From Litorihabitans aurantiacus (lineage in GTDB: Bacteria > Actinomycetota > Actinomycetes > Actinomycetales > Beutenbergiaceae), in contig NZ_BSUM01000001.1 in assembly GCF_030161595.1 (NCBI RefSeq), positions 3,038,001 to 3,102,000 of the forward strand: a stretch of DNA of 64,000 nucleotides, given 5' to 3'. A program made the position numbers and the translations under genes. Below the pieces are notes generated by a model. That model searched no databases. It had not been told where the DNA came from and worked only from the letters and a program-made list of their open reading frames with translations. Shown here one piece after another: positions 1 to 8,817 of this stretch (position 1 is the stretch's first letter; the number at the start of each line of letters is the position of its first letter).

Positions 1-562
1 CGTAGGCGATCTCGCTGGGGTGCGGCTCGAGCGCGAAGCGGACGCCGACCTCCTCGAACACGTCGAGGATCGGGTTCCAGCGGTCGGCGAAGTCCTGGTA
101 GCCCGCCTCGATCAGCTCGTCGGAGACGGGCGGGAACATCGCGACGTACTTCCAGATGGCCGAGCCGGTGAAGCCCGTGACGGTCTTCACCCCGAGCCGC
201 GCCGCCGCGCGCGCCGTCATCTTGAGCTCCTCCGCGGCGCGCTGCCGCACGCCCTCGGCCTCGCCGTCGCCCCAGATGCGGTCGGGGAGGATGTCGCGGT
301 GGCGCGCGTCGATCGGGTCGTCGCAGACGGCCTGACCCTTGAGGTGGTTGGAGATCGTCCAGGCCTTGAGGCCGTTCTTCTCCAGGATCGCGAGGCGGTC
401 GGCGACGTAGTCGTCGTCCTCCGCCGCGCGCCACACGTCGAGGTGGTCGCCCCACGAGGCGATCTCGAGACCGTCGAAGCCCCACTCGCCGGCGAGCCGG
501 GCCACCTCCTCGAAGGGCAGGTCGGCCCACTGGCCGGTGAACAGGGTGACGGGACGGGGCAT
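1..562 (-). CDS. Sugar phosphate isomerase/epimerase (TIM barrel), 3' part missing
   Basis: Xylose-isomerase-like TIM-barrel protein, cut by the window edge so that the C-terminus lies outside. The visible reading begins [19 protein letters not shown] and continues with [14 protein letters not shown], a typical first strand of the IolE/IolI-type sugar isomerase fold, and ends in [12 protein letters not shown], where the EPHPSE segment normally supplies a metal-binding Glu. The ATG is preceded by GGAAGGAA, a good ribosome binding site. It is the last visible gene of the sugar ABC transporter operon on the minus strand, 89 nt after the oxidoreductase. Inferred role: isomerisation or epimerisation of the imported sugar or polyol (inositol-like compounds are plausible). 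The substrate cannot be read from the sequence. Confidence 0.9.
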   Translation of the reverse strand, partial: MPRPVTLFTGQWADLPFEEVARLAGEWGFDGLEIASWGDHLDVWRAAEDDDYVADRLAILEKNGLKAWTISNHLKGQAVCDDPIDARHRDILPDRIWGDGEAEGVRQRAAEELKMTARAAARLGVKTVTGFTGSAIWKYVAMFPPVSDELIEAGYQDFADRWNPILDVFEEVGVRFALEPHPSEIAY

Positions 563-651
563 GGGGTTCCTTCCGGAGGTCGTTCTCGCGGGCGGGGTGG
601 GGCGGGGGTGGTGCTGACGGGCGGTGCCGGTGGTCGGGGTCGGTGGGTGGG

Positions 652-1853
652 TCAGTGCGCGAGGGCGACGGCGCCGCTGCGCACCTCGACCCACGCCCGC
701 TCCCCGCGGGCGCTGGTCTCCACGGCCTCGAGCACGTGCTGCACGTCGAGCGCCTGCGCGAAGCTGGGGGTGGGCTCCTCGCCGTCGTGGATCGCGCGCA
801 CGAGGTCGACCACCTGGTGGGTGAAGCCGTGCTCGTACCCGAGCCCGTGGCCGGGGGCCACCACGCGCCGACGTAGGGGTGCTCCGGCTCGGTGACCACG
901 ATGCGGCGGAAGCCGGATGCGTGGCTGTCGTCGCCGAGGTCGAGGTAGTGCAGGACGTTCATGTCCTCGAAGTCGAAGCTCAGCGAACCGCGCGAACCGT
1001 TGATCTCGAGCCGGATGGCGTTCTTGCGCCCGGTCGCGAACCGCGTGGCCTCGAAGGTGGCGAGACCGCCGCCGGAGAGGTCGCCGAGGAAGACCGCGGC
1101 GTCGTCGACCGTGACGGGGCCGCGCTCCGTGCCGGCCGTGCCGGTGAACCCGCCCGAGGCGGTCTGGACCGGTCGCTCCGTCACGAAGGTGCGCAGCGCA
1201 CCGGTGACGCTCGTGACGCGCTCGTCGCTGATGAACTGCACGAGGTCGACGATGTGGGAGCCGATGTCACCCAGCGCGCCGGAACCGGCGAGCTTCTTGT
1301 CCAGCCGCCACGAGAGCGGGGCCTCGGGGTCGATCAGCCAGTCCTGGAGGTACTGCGCGCGCACGTGGCGGATCTCGCCGATCCGGCCCTCCGCCACGAG
1401 CTGGCGGGCCAGCTGGATGGCGGGCACGCGCCGGTAGGTGAAGCCCACCATCGAACGGATGCCGCGGGCGGATGCCGACGCCGCGGCGTCGGCCATCCGC
1501 TCGGCCTCGTCGATCGTGTTCGCGAGCGGCTTCTCGCACAGGACGTGCTTGCCCGCCTCGAGGGCCGCGATCGCGATCTCGGCGTGGGTGTGGCCGGGGG
1601 TGCAGATGTCGACGACGTCGACGTCGTCGCGCGCGATCACCTCGCGCCAGTCCGTGGCCGCGTCCTCCCAGCCGAGCCGGGTGGCGGCCTCCGCCGTCGA
1701 CGTGGCGTCCCGCCCGCACACCACGCGCCGGCGCGGCTCGAGCGGGAGGTCGAACACGCGGGGCGCGGTGCGCCACGCGTGGGAGTGGGTGGCGCCCATG
1801 AACGCGTGCCCGATGAGGGCGACGCCCAGCTCACCCGTGTGCTTCTCGGTCAT
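652..1853 (-). CDS. Gfo/Idh/MocA family NAD(P)-dependent oxidoreductase, broken by one missing base
   Basis: Sugar or polyol dehydrogenase of the Gfo/Idh/MocA family. From the ATG at 1853 (GGAAGGA upstream) the frame gives a Rossmann start ([19 protein letters not shown]), then [11 protein letters not shown], the family's EKP signature with the catalytic Lys, and [13 protein letters not shown] in the C-terminal domain. Near 851-857 the frame slips. The remaining C-terminus ([19 protein letters not shown]) is read in the next frame to the TGA at 652. The span is 1,202 nt, one short of 401 codons, so a single missing base in the C/G run restores the gene. I read this as a sequencing deletion and not a pseudogene. 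It lies downstream of the binding protein gene and upstream of the isomerase, and probably oxidises the imported sugar. Confidence 0.85.
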
Positions 1854-1870
1854 GTTCGGGTCCTTCCGGT

Positions 1871-1915
1871 GCGGTGGGGGCTCGCGGGGGCGGAGCCGTC
1901 GCGAGCCCCCACCGC
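1871..1915 (-). terminator. Strong intra-operon hairpin after the binding protein gene
   Basis: A perfect 16-bp stem (1871-1886 pairs with 1900-1915) closes a 13-nt loop. It lies between the stop of the sugar binding protein gene (1932) and the start of the oxidoreductase (1853). No T tract follows in either direction. In ABC operons such hairpins commonly stabilise the 3' end of the upstream binding protein mRNA or cause partial termination, so that binding protein exceeds the downstream enzymes. That role is inferred here. Confidence 0.7.
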
Positions 1916-1931
1916 GGTCGTCACTGGTGGA

Positions 1932-2986
1932 TCAGGACTCGAAGGCCATCGGCAGGTACTGCTCGACGTTCTCCGACGTGACGACGGGGGCGAAGAGCTG
2001 GACCTCGCGCGGGACCTCGAACTGGACGAGGTCGCTCATGCCCTTGTTCTGGGCGAGGAGACGGGCGAGACGGACGCCGTCGGCGGCCTGGGTGGAGGGG
2101 TAGACCACGGTGGCCTCGACGACGGAGTCGCCGGACTGGATCTCGCGCATCATGTTGGCCGAGCCGGCGCCGCCGACCATGAAGAACTCGCTGCGGCCGG
2201 CGTTCTCGATGGCGGCCAGGACGCCGACGCCCTGGTCGTCGTCGTGGTTCCAGATCGCGTCGATCTCCGGCGCGGCCTGGAGCAGGTTGGCGGTCGTGGC
2301 CTCGCCGCCCGCGACCGTGAAGTCGGCCGCGACGCGGTTGGAGACCTCGAGGCCGCAGTCGCCCAGCGCGTCGGCGAAGCCCGCGCTGCGGTCCTGCGTC
2401 AGCGGCAGCGAGTCGATGCCGGCGATCTCGGCCACGACGGCGTCGGACTGACCGCCGAGCTGCTCGCAGATGTACTGACCGGCCGAGACGCCCATGCCGT
2501 AGTTGTCGCCCAGCACCGTGGTGCGGGCGGCGAACGGGCTGGAGAACTCGCGGTCGACGTTGACGACCGGGATGCCGGCCTCCATCGCCTCGGTGGCGAC
2601 CTCGGTCAGCGCGGCGCCGTCGAAGGGCAGCACCACGATGGCGTCGACGTCGTCGTTGATGAACTGCTCGATCTGGGCGATCTGGGCGTTGACGTCGTCG
2701 GTGCCCTCCGAGAGGCGGAAGTCGACGTCGGAGTAGCGGTCGGCCTCGGCCTGCGCACCCTGCGTGATCGCGCCGATCCAGCCGTGGCCGGCGGCCGGGC
2801 CGGAGAAGGCGATCGTGACGGTCTCGCCGGGCTCGTCGTTGCCGCCGGCGGCCGGGGCGGAGTCACCGCCGGACGGGTCGGTCGCGGGGGGCGGGGGCTC
2901 GTTGCCGGTGCAGGCCGTCAGGACGAGGGCCGAGGCGGCGAGGGTGCCGACGGTCGCCCACAGGCGACGGGGGTGGTGCGGGACAT
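1932..2986 (-). CDS. Sugar ABC transporter substrate-binding lipoprotein, broken by one missing base near the start
   Basis: Periplasmic-binding-protein type 1 (CUT2/RbsB-like) lipoprotein. The mature part begins after a lipobox (ALVLTAC) and shows TVTIAFSGPAAGHGW, then DAIVVLPFDGAAL and GIPVVNVDREF, the two sugar-pocket segments of ribose/xylose-type binding proteins. The ATG at 2986 has AAGGAGG upstream but is out of frame with the lipobox. One extra base in the G5 run at 2969-2973 joins MSRTTP to RRLWATVGTLAASALV. The span of 1,055 nt is one short of a whole number of codons, in agreement. It captures the sugar for the permease and ATPase encoded just upstream. The substrate is not identifiable, but the neighbouring isomerase and dehydrogenase suggest a pentose or polyol. 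Confidence 0.9.
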
Positions 2987-3072
2987 GCGTTCCTCCTTGA
3001 AAGCAAGCGGGTGGTGGGGCGGGGTGGTGCGGGGGTCGACGGGACGGGGTGGAATCGGTGGGTGCGGGAACG

Positions 3073-4109
3073 CTACGTGCGGCGGACGGTGGCGAAACGC
3101 TGCTGGAGCAGCACGGCGGCGACGATGATCGCGCCCTTCGCCACGGCCTGGACCGAGGAGTCGAGGTTGTTCTGCACGAAGACGTTCGTGAGGGTCTGGA
3201 AGACGAGGACGCCGATGACGGTGCCGACGATCGTGCCGCGACCGCCGGCGAGCAGCGTGCCGCCGATGACGACGGCGGCGATCGCATCGAGCTCGTAGAG
3301 GCTGCCGTGGCTCGAGGAGCCGGCCGTGGTGCGGGCGAGCATCATGATCGCGGCGACCCCCGCGGTGAGACCGGCGATGGCGAAGACCCACATCGTGTGG
3401 CGCTTGACGTTGATGCCCGCGAGGCGAGCGGCCTCGGGGTTGCCGCCGACCGCGAGCGTGCGGCGCCCGAAGGTCGTCCGGTTGAGCACGAACCACCCGA
3501 TGACGGCGACGATCGCAAACATCCAGACGATCTTCGGCACGCCGAGCAGGTTGCCGCGGAAGGTCGAGATGAAGCCCTGGTCGGTCACGATCTGCGTCTG
3601 ACGGCCGGAGATGACCTCCGCGAGGCCGCGGGCGGCCACGAGCATGGCGAGCGTCGCGATGAACGCGACCACCCGCCCGTAGGCGATGAGCACGCCGTTG
3701 ACGAGTCCCGCCGCGGCTCCGACGGCGAGCGCCGTACCGACCATGACGATCCAGTGGAACTGGCCGGCCATGTTCTGCGTGGCCCACGTGGTGGCCCAGA
3801 CGGTCGCCAGACCCATGACGGAACCGACGGAGAGGTCGATGCCGCCGGCGGTGATGACGAAGGTCATGCCGACGCTGATGACGCCGATGACGGCCGCCTG
3901 CTGGAGGATCACCAGCATATTGGGGACGCTGAGGAAGCGGTCGCCCGCGGTGATCGTCCCGATGACGATCAGCAGGACGAGGGCCAGCACGAGGCCGACC
4001 ATCTGGCCGATCCCGAGCCCCCTCCGAGGCGCGCCTTGCGGGCCGGCGTGGCCTCGCCGGCGGTCTGCTCGACGGGCGCCTCCGGCTGCGCGGTGGTCGT
4101 GTCGCTCAC
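3073..4109 (-). CDS. Sugar ABC transporter permease (CUT2/RbsC family), one missing base near the start
   Basis: Integral membrane permease of the ribose/xylose/galactoside type. Hydrophobic helices run throughout, with the family segments ITAGGIDLSVGSVMG and VVIGGTLLAGGRGTIVG. The translation start is a GTG at 4109 that overlaps the stop of the ATPase gene (GTGA), with GGAAGGAGC ahead. The first 29 or so residues (SDTTTAQPEAPVEQ...) are hydrophilic. The frame then breaks at the C5 run 4018-4022, where one additional base joins it to GLGIGQMVGLVLALVLL. The span is 1,037 nt, one base short of 346 codons. Ends with TAG. Forms the membrane channel with the ATPase and the binding lipoprotein on either side. 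Confidence 0.9.
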
Positions 4110-5626
4110 GCGTGTGCTCCTTCCATGACGAGGTCGAGCACGCGGTGCTCGTCGATCTGCGATGCGGGGCCGGTGTGGACCACGCTGCCGTCGGCGACGA
4201 CCATCACGCGGTCCGCGAGGCCGAGGACTTCCTCGATCTCGCTGGAGACGAGCACGACGGCGGTGCCCCGCCGGGTGAGCTCGCGGATCAGCTGGTAGAT
4301 CTCGGCGCGGGCGCCGACGTCGACGCCGCGGGTGGGCTCGTCGAGCAGCAGCACGTCGCAGCCGTGCACGAGCCAGCGGGCCAGCATCGCCTTCTGCTGG
4401 TTACCGCCGGACAGCGTGCGGATGTGGCGCTCGACGTCGGGCGGCGAGAGCTGGAGCGCGGCCGCCTGCTCCTTGGCGGCGCGGCGCTCGGCCCGCTCGT
4501 CGAGGAGACCGCTCTTCGCGAAGCGACCGAACGTCGACAGCGTGATGTTGCGGTAGATCGGCTCGTCGAGCAGCAGGCCCTGGCTCTTGCGCTCCTCGGG
4601 GGCGAGGCCGATGCCGTGGCGCACGGCGTCGGTGACCGAGCCGCGGCGCAGGGTGTGGCCCTTGACGCGGACCGTGCCGCCGGTGGCGCGCCGGGCGCCG
4701 TAGAGGGTCTCGAGGATCTCGGAGCGGCCCGCGCCCACGAGGCCGGCCAGACCGACCACCTCGCCCGGGCGGACCGTGAAGGAGACGGGCTCGAACGTGC
4801 CGGCCAGCGCGAGGTCGGTGACCTCGAGGACGGGCTCGTCGGACTGCGGGCCGACGGCGTCGCCGCCGAAGTTCGTGACGACCTCGCGGCCGGTCATGAG
4901 GGAGATGAGCTCCGACGTCGGCGTCTGCGCGACGGGGAGGGACGTGGCGACGGTGCGCCCGTCCTTGATGACCGTGATGCGGTCGCCGATCTCGCGGATC
5001 TCCTCGAGGCGGTGCGAGATGTAGACGATCGCGACGCCGTCGCGACGCAGCGTGTTGACCACGCGGAAGAGCTGCTTGACCTCCTCCTGGTCGAGCACCG
5101 CGGAGGGCTCGTCCATGATGATCAGCTGCGCGTCGTGGGACAGCGCGCGCGCCATCTGCACGACCTGCTTGCCGGCTGCCGAGAGCGAGCCCACGAGGCG
5201 GCCGGGGCGGATCTCGGAGTGGCCGAGGCGCGCGAGCACCTCCTTGGCGCGGCGGTTGGCCTCGCCGCGCTTGAGGACGCCGCCCGTGGACAGCTCGTTG
5301 CCGAGGTAGATGTTCTCGGCCACGGTCAGGCCGTCGACGACGTCGAGCTCCTGGAAGATCGTGGCGATACCGAGCTTGAGCGCGGCCTTGGTGGACGTGA
5401 GCCGGACGACCTCGCCCTTCCACACGATCTCACCCTCGGTGGGCTGGTGCGCACCGGCGAGCGTCTTGATCAGCGTGGACTTGCCCGCACCGTTCTGACC
5501 GAGGAGGCAGTGCACCTCGCCCGGACGGACGTGCAGATCGACACCGTCGAGGGCCCGGACTCCGGGGAACTCCTTGACGATCGCATTCATCTCCAGCAGC
5601 ACCGCTGGCGGGTCCTCTGTGACCAT
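4106..5626 (-). CDS. Sugar ABC transporter ATP-binding protein, two nucleotide-binding domains (RbsA/MglA type)
   Basis: 506-aa double ATPase of the CUT2 importer family. The first domain has Walker A GQNGAGKST (residues 43-51) and Walker B LIIMDEPS (about 168-175). Its signature loop reads SLSAAGKQ in place of LSGGQ, the kind of degeneracy common in one half of these proteins. The second half keeps LSGGNQQK and LLLDEPTRGVD. It is the first gene of the minus-strand operon and overlaps the permease start by 4 nt. No ribosome binding site precedes the ATG. A promoter lies directly upstream, so translation is probably leaderless. Energises uptake of the sugar captured by the downstream lipoprotein. 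Confidence 0.95.
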   Translation of the reverse strand: MVTEDPPAVLLEMNAIVKEFPGVRALDGVDLHVRPGEVHCLLGQNGAGKSTLIKTLAGAHQPTEGEIVWKGEVVRLTSTKAALKLGIATIFQELDVVDGLTVAENIYLGNELSTGGVLKRGEANRRAKEVLARLGHSEIRPGRLVGSLSAAGKQVVQMARALSHDAQLIIMDEPSAVLDQEEVKQLFRVVNTLRRDGVAIVYISHRLEEIREIGDRITVIKDGRTVATSLPVAQTPTSELISLMTGREVVTNFGGDAVGPQSDEPVLEVTDLALAGTFEPVSFTVRPGEVVGLAGLVGAGRSEILETLYGARRATGGTVRVKGHTLRRGSVTDAVRHGIGLAPEERKSQGLLLDEPIYRNITLSTFGRFAKSGLLDERAERRAAKEQAAALQLSPPDVERHIRTLSGGNQQKAMLARWLVHGCDVLLLDEPTRGVDVGARAEIYQLIRELTRRGTAVVLVSSEIEEVLGLADRVMVVADGSVVHTGPASQIDEHRVLDLVMEGAHA

Positions 5627-5632
5627 ACGGCG

Positions 5633-5662
5633 ACACTAATCAGGGGTTGTGGCGGGTGTCAA
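5633..5662 (-). promoter_or_regulatory. Leaderless promoter of the sugar ABC operon
   Basis: On the minus strand TTGACA (5657-5662) is followed after 18 nt by TAGTGT (5633-5638). Six bases then separate the -10 box from the ATG at 5626, so the expected transcription start falls on the A of the start codon. The shared intergenic region with the divergent ROK gene (5663-5895) would be the natural place for the ROK operator. I see AT-richer sequence around 5660-5690 but no convincing full palindrome. Confidence 0.7.
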
Positions 5663-5895
5663 CATAAGTAGGTAACGTTCGTGTCTCAACCCGTGACCCC
5701 GGTCGCACGTCGTGGACGGCGACCGCGACCCTTCCCTACAGTCGCGACCACGACTGGGGGGTCGGAGGCAACGACGCCCCGGCGTCAGGGGTGGATGGCA
5801 GGTGTCCGACAACCGTTCTCGACGGGCCTTTCGTCGGCGCGCGCCATAAGATGACGCCGCGGGGGTCACCCCCGTGGAGGACGAGAGGTGGGTCC

Positions 5896-7089
5896 ATGAC
5901 CACGGACACGACGGAGCGGCTGCGCATCGTCACGCGATCGGCCGGTGCCGGTGAGCTCTTCCAGCTCCTCCGGGACGGCCGGCCACGCACGCGCACCGAG
6001 CTCGCCACCCTCACCGGGCACGCCCGCTCCACCATCACCTCCCGCCTCGAGGCCCTGCTCGCCAGCGGCCTCATCGCCCCCGTGGGCGAGGCGAGCTCGA
6101 CGGGCGGTCGACCGTCGACGTCGTTCGCCTTCAACCCCACCTCGCGCGTGGTGCTCGCCGTCGACCTCGGCGCGACGCACGCGCGCCTGGGCGTCACCGA
6201 CCTCGCGGGCGAGGTGCTGGCCAGCAGCGAAGACCGGCTCGACATCGCCGACGGGCCCGAGCGCGTGCTCGCGTGGGTCGCCGAGACCGGCCGACGGCTG
6301 ATCGCCGAGGCGGGCCGCGACGTCGCCGACCTCATGTGCGTGGGCGCCGGTCTACCCGGACCCGTGGAGCACTCCACGGGGCAGCCCATCAACCCACCGA
6401 TCATGCCGGGGTGGGACGGCGTCGACGTGCCCGGCATGCTGACGGCGCACCTGGGCGTGCCCGCGTTCGTGGACAACGACGTGAATCTCATGGCGCTCGG
6501 CGAGCACAGGCACGCGTGGCCCGACGTCGCGGACCTGCTCGTGGTCAAGGTCGCCACCGGTATCGGTGCGGGCCTCATCCTCGACGGCTCGCTGCGACGG
6601 GGCGCCCAGGGCGCGGCGGGCGACATCGGGCACATCAACCCCGACAACGAGCTCACCACGCCCTGCCGGTGCGGCAACACGGGCTGCCTCGAGGCGGTCG
6701 CCGGGGGCGGGGCGCTCGCCGCCGAGCTGCGCGAGCAGGGTGTCGAGGCGGAGACGAGCACCGACGTCGTCGCCCTCGCCCGCGCCGGGAACCTGCCCGC
6801 GCGGCACGCGGTGCGCTCGGCCGGTCGCCTGATCGGGACGGTGCTCGCGAGCTGCGTGAGCATGGTCAACCCGTCGCTCATCGTGATCGGCGGGGTGCTG
6901 TCGGAGTCGGGAGACCACCTCATCGCGGGGATCCGCGAGGTCGTCTACCAGCGCTCGCTGCCGCTGGCCACGCAGCACCTGCGCATCGTCACCTCGCGCA
7001 CCGGCGCCTCCGCCGGGATCCTGGGGGCGAGCATGCTGGCGGTCGACGAGATGCTCTCGGTCGACGCGGTGGACGCGCTCGCCGGCTGA
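5896..7089 (+). CDS. ROK family transcriptional regulator
   Basis: 397-aa ROK-type repressor. Residues 1-65 form a winged helix-turn-helix (RTRTELATLTGHARSTITSR). The sugar-kinase-like fold follows, with the phosphate loop DLGATHARLG (about 90-99), the GAGLPGPVEHSTG segment, and the zinc motif C-R-C-G-N-T-G-C around residues 257-264. The ATG at 5896 follows GAGAGGTG. A TAAGAT box at 5847-5852 is a possible -10. It is divergent from the sugar ABC operon, and XylR/NagC-like ROK regulators normally repress the adjacent uptake operon and release DNA when they bind a sugar. That partner relationship is inferred from position. Confidence 0.93.
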   Translation: MTTDTTERLRIVTRSAGAGELFQLLRDGRPRTRTELATLTGHARSTITSRLEALLASGLIAPVGEASSTGGRPSTSFAFNPTSRVVLAVDLGATHARLGVTDLAGEVLASSEDRLDIADGPERVLAWVAETGRRLIAEAGRDVADLMCVGAGLPGPVEHSTGQPINPPIMPGWDGVDVPGMLTAHLGVPAFVDNDVNLMALGEHRHAWPDVADLLVVKVATGIGAGLILDGSLRRGAQGAAGDIGHINPDNELTTPCRCGNTGCLEAVAGGGALAAELREQGVEAETSTDVVALARAGNLPARHAVRSAGRLIGTVLASCVSMVNPSLIVIGGVLSESGDHLIAGIREVVYQRSLPLATQHLRIVTSRTGASAGILGASMLAVDEMLSVDAVDALAG

Positions 7090-7115
7090 CGCCCGCCGCT
7101 CCCGCTCCTCCCGCC

Positions 7116-7250
7116 GAGAATGCGCACAACTGCTGAATCGCGCTGATTCAGCAGTCCTCCGCATGCTCGACCGACGTCACCGCCGCCCGCTCCCGTCGAG
7201 AATGCGCGTCGCTGCTCTATCGCGCTTATTCAGCAGTGCTCCGCATGCTC
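7116..7250. repeat. Two copies of a 53-bp hairpin-forming repeat
   Basis: Copy 1 (7116-7168) and copy 2 (7198-7250) both run from GAGAATGCGC to GCATGCTC. Copy 1 contains a perfect 11-bp stem, ACTGCTGAATC / GATTCAGCAGT, with a 5-nt GCGCT loop. The outer ends (GAGAATGCG / CGCATGCTC) can also pair. Copy 2 keeps the outer ends, but its inner stem is degenerate. Confidence 0.75.
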
Positions 7251-7307
7251 ACGGGCTGTCGGGTCGAGGGACCGGATCCGCGGCACGAGGGCAATCGGGT
7301 GCCGAGG

Positions 7308-7420
7308 GTGTCCGCTGTGAGCGGCTGGCACGGCTCCCCCACCCCCGGCCGCCGGTGTCGCCGCAGGTCGCCGGGCGCCGCTCGGCCGCCGGGAGCGGAT
7401 CAGCCGCCCCCAGCGGACAC
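7308..7420. repeat. Large inverted repeat, GTCCGCTGTGAGCGGC family, copy 1
   Basis: Left arm 7308-7327 (GTGTCCGCTGTGAGCGGCTG) pairs with right arm 7401-7420 at 18 of 20 positions, enclosing 73 nt. A second element with the same arm sequence lies at 20632-20741. Confidence 0.75.
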
Positions 7421-7440
7421 CACAGCGCGCACCCCGCGCC

Positions 7441-8817
7441 TCAGCTCCCCGGGTCGACCCCCGCCAGCTCCAGCAGCAGGTCCCGCACCTCCGTGGCCGC
7501 GAGGCTCTCGCGCGCCACCGACGCGTCGTCGCACAGCAGCACCGGCGCGAACTCGGGGTCGTCCGGCAGCCGCCCGTGGCTCCCCCGCACCGGCGACGGA
7601 TCGAGCGGCACCACCTGCATCGAGTAGCGCAGCCCCGCCTTCTTGCGCAGCAGCGTCGTGGCCGCGCGCGCCTTCACCCACCGGTCCTTCGGGTCCATGA
7701 ACAGCTCGGCCGGGTCGTACCCGGGCTTCTTGTGGATGTCGACGGCGCGCGCGAAGTCGGGCGCGTTCGCGTCGTCCAGCCAGTAGTAGTAGGTGAACCA
7801 CGCCTGCGGCTCGGCCACCAGCACCAGGTCGCCGGCGCGGTCGTGATCCAGCCCGGCCTCCGCCTTCCCCTCGGCGTCGAGCACCTGCTCCACGCCGGGC
7901 AGGTCACGCAGCAGCGCCGCCACCTGCGGCAGGTCCGCGTCGTCGTGCACGTACACGTGCGCCACCTGGTGGTCCGCGACGGCGAACGCGCGCGACGTCC
8001 ACGGGTCCAGCAGCTCGCCGGTCGCGTTGTGGTGCACGTGCAGCAGCCCGGCGCGGCGCAGCGCGCGGTTGACGTCGACCGGCTGCGCCACCGGCGTGAT
8101 CCCGTACTCGCTCAGCACCACCACGGTCACCCCCTGGGCGCGGGCGTCGTCGAGCAGCGGTGCGAGCTCGGCGTCGAGGTCCTTAGCGGCCCGCACCCCC
8201 TGCGGGCTCTCGGGCCCGAACCGCTGGTGGTCGTAGTCGAGGTGCGGCACGTAAGCCAGGGTCATGTCGTGGTCCGGCATGAGCCGGCGCGTGGCCGCGA
8301 TGATCCAGCGCGAGGAGGCGATGCTCGCCGTCGGGCCCCAGTACGTGAACAGCGGGAACGGGCCCAGCTCGGCCTCGAGGTGGTCGTGCAGCTCCGGCGG
8401 CCACGTCCAGCAGTCCGGCGCCTTCCGGCCGTCCGCGTGGTAGACCGGCCGCGGCGTGATCGTGGTGTCCACCGAGGACCCCATCGCGTACCACCAGCAC
8501 ACGTTCGCCACGCGGTAGCCCGGCCGCGAGCGCCGGATCGTCTCCCACACCTTCTCGCCCGCCACGAGCCGGTGGTGCTGGCGCCACAGCAGCACCTCGC
8601 CGAGGTCGCGGAAGAACCAGCCGTTGCCGACGGCGCCGTGCTCGCTCGGGAGCGTGCCCGTGAGGAACGTCGACTGCACCGAGCACGTGACCGCGGGCAG
8701 CACGGTGCCGAGCTCGGCCCGGAAGCCGCCGGCGCCGACCGCTCGCAGGTGCGGCATGTGCGCCAGCGCGTTCGGGGTGAGCCCGACGACGTCGAGCACC
8801 AGGATCTTCTCGCTCAT
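7441..8817 (-). CDS. eboF: Alkaline phosphatase superfamily protein of the ebo cluster (EboF-like phosphodiesterase)
   Basis: 458-aa member of the nucleotide pyrophosphatase/alkaline phosphatase superfamily. It shows the metal-binding start KILVLDVVGLTPN, the nucleophile region VTCSVQSTFLTG (Thr in STFLTG), and later histidine/aspartate segments VPHLDYDHQRFGP and SEYGITPV. No signal peptide is visible, so it is probably cytosolic. The ATG at 8817 overlaps the stop of eboE as ATGA and has GGAGAGGGG upstream. It is the last gene of a seven-gene coupled operon. The family hydrolyses phosphodiester or phosphomonoester bonds. In the ebo context the substrate is unknown, and the symbol rests on family plus gene order. 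Confidence 0.8.
   Translation of the reverse strand: MSEKILVLDVVGLTPNALAHMPHLRAVGAGGFRAELGTVLPAVTCSVQSTFLTGTLPSEHGAVGNGWFFRDLGEVLLWRQHHRLVAGEKVWETIRRSRPGYRVANVCWWYAMGSSVDTTITPRPVYHADGRKAPDCWTWPPELHDHLEAELGPFPLFTYWGPTASIASSRWIIAATRRLMPDHDMTLAYVPHLDYDHQRFGPESPQGVRAAKDLDAELAPLLDDARAQGVTVVVLSEYGITPVAQPVDVNRALRRAGLLHVHHNATGELLDPWTSRAFAVADHQVAHVYVHDDADLPQVAALLRDLPGVEQVLDAEGKAEAGLDHDRAGDLVLVAEPQAWFTYYYWLDDANAPDFARAVDIHKKPGYDPAELFMDPKDRWVKARAATTLLRKKAGLRYSMQVVPLDPSPVRGSHGRLPDDPEFAPVLLCDDASVARESLAATEVRDLLLELAGVDPGS

Larger units (their letters stand above)
7090..7440. other. Intergenic region between convergent genes, filled by two hairpin elements
   Basis: No coding sequence is supported here. The 351 bp hold a pair of related 53-bp hairpin repeats (7116-7250) and a larger inverted repeat with 20-bp arms (7308-7420). 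Both lie between the converging ROK and eboF genes, so they may also act as bidirectional terminators. Confidence 0.7.

Noticed and set aside
879-3128. Very long open frames opposite real genes (for example 749 codons on the plus strand over the binding protein gene)
   Set aside because: High GC with G/C third positions leaves antisense frames open by chance. They are Val/Asp/Arg/Gly-rich, lack domains, and the minus-strand products are recognisable families.
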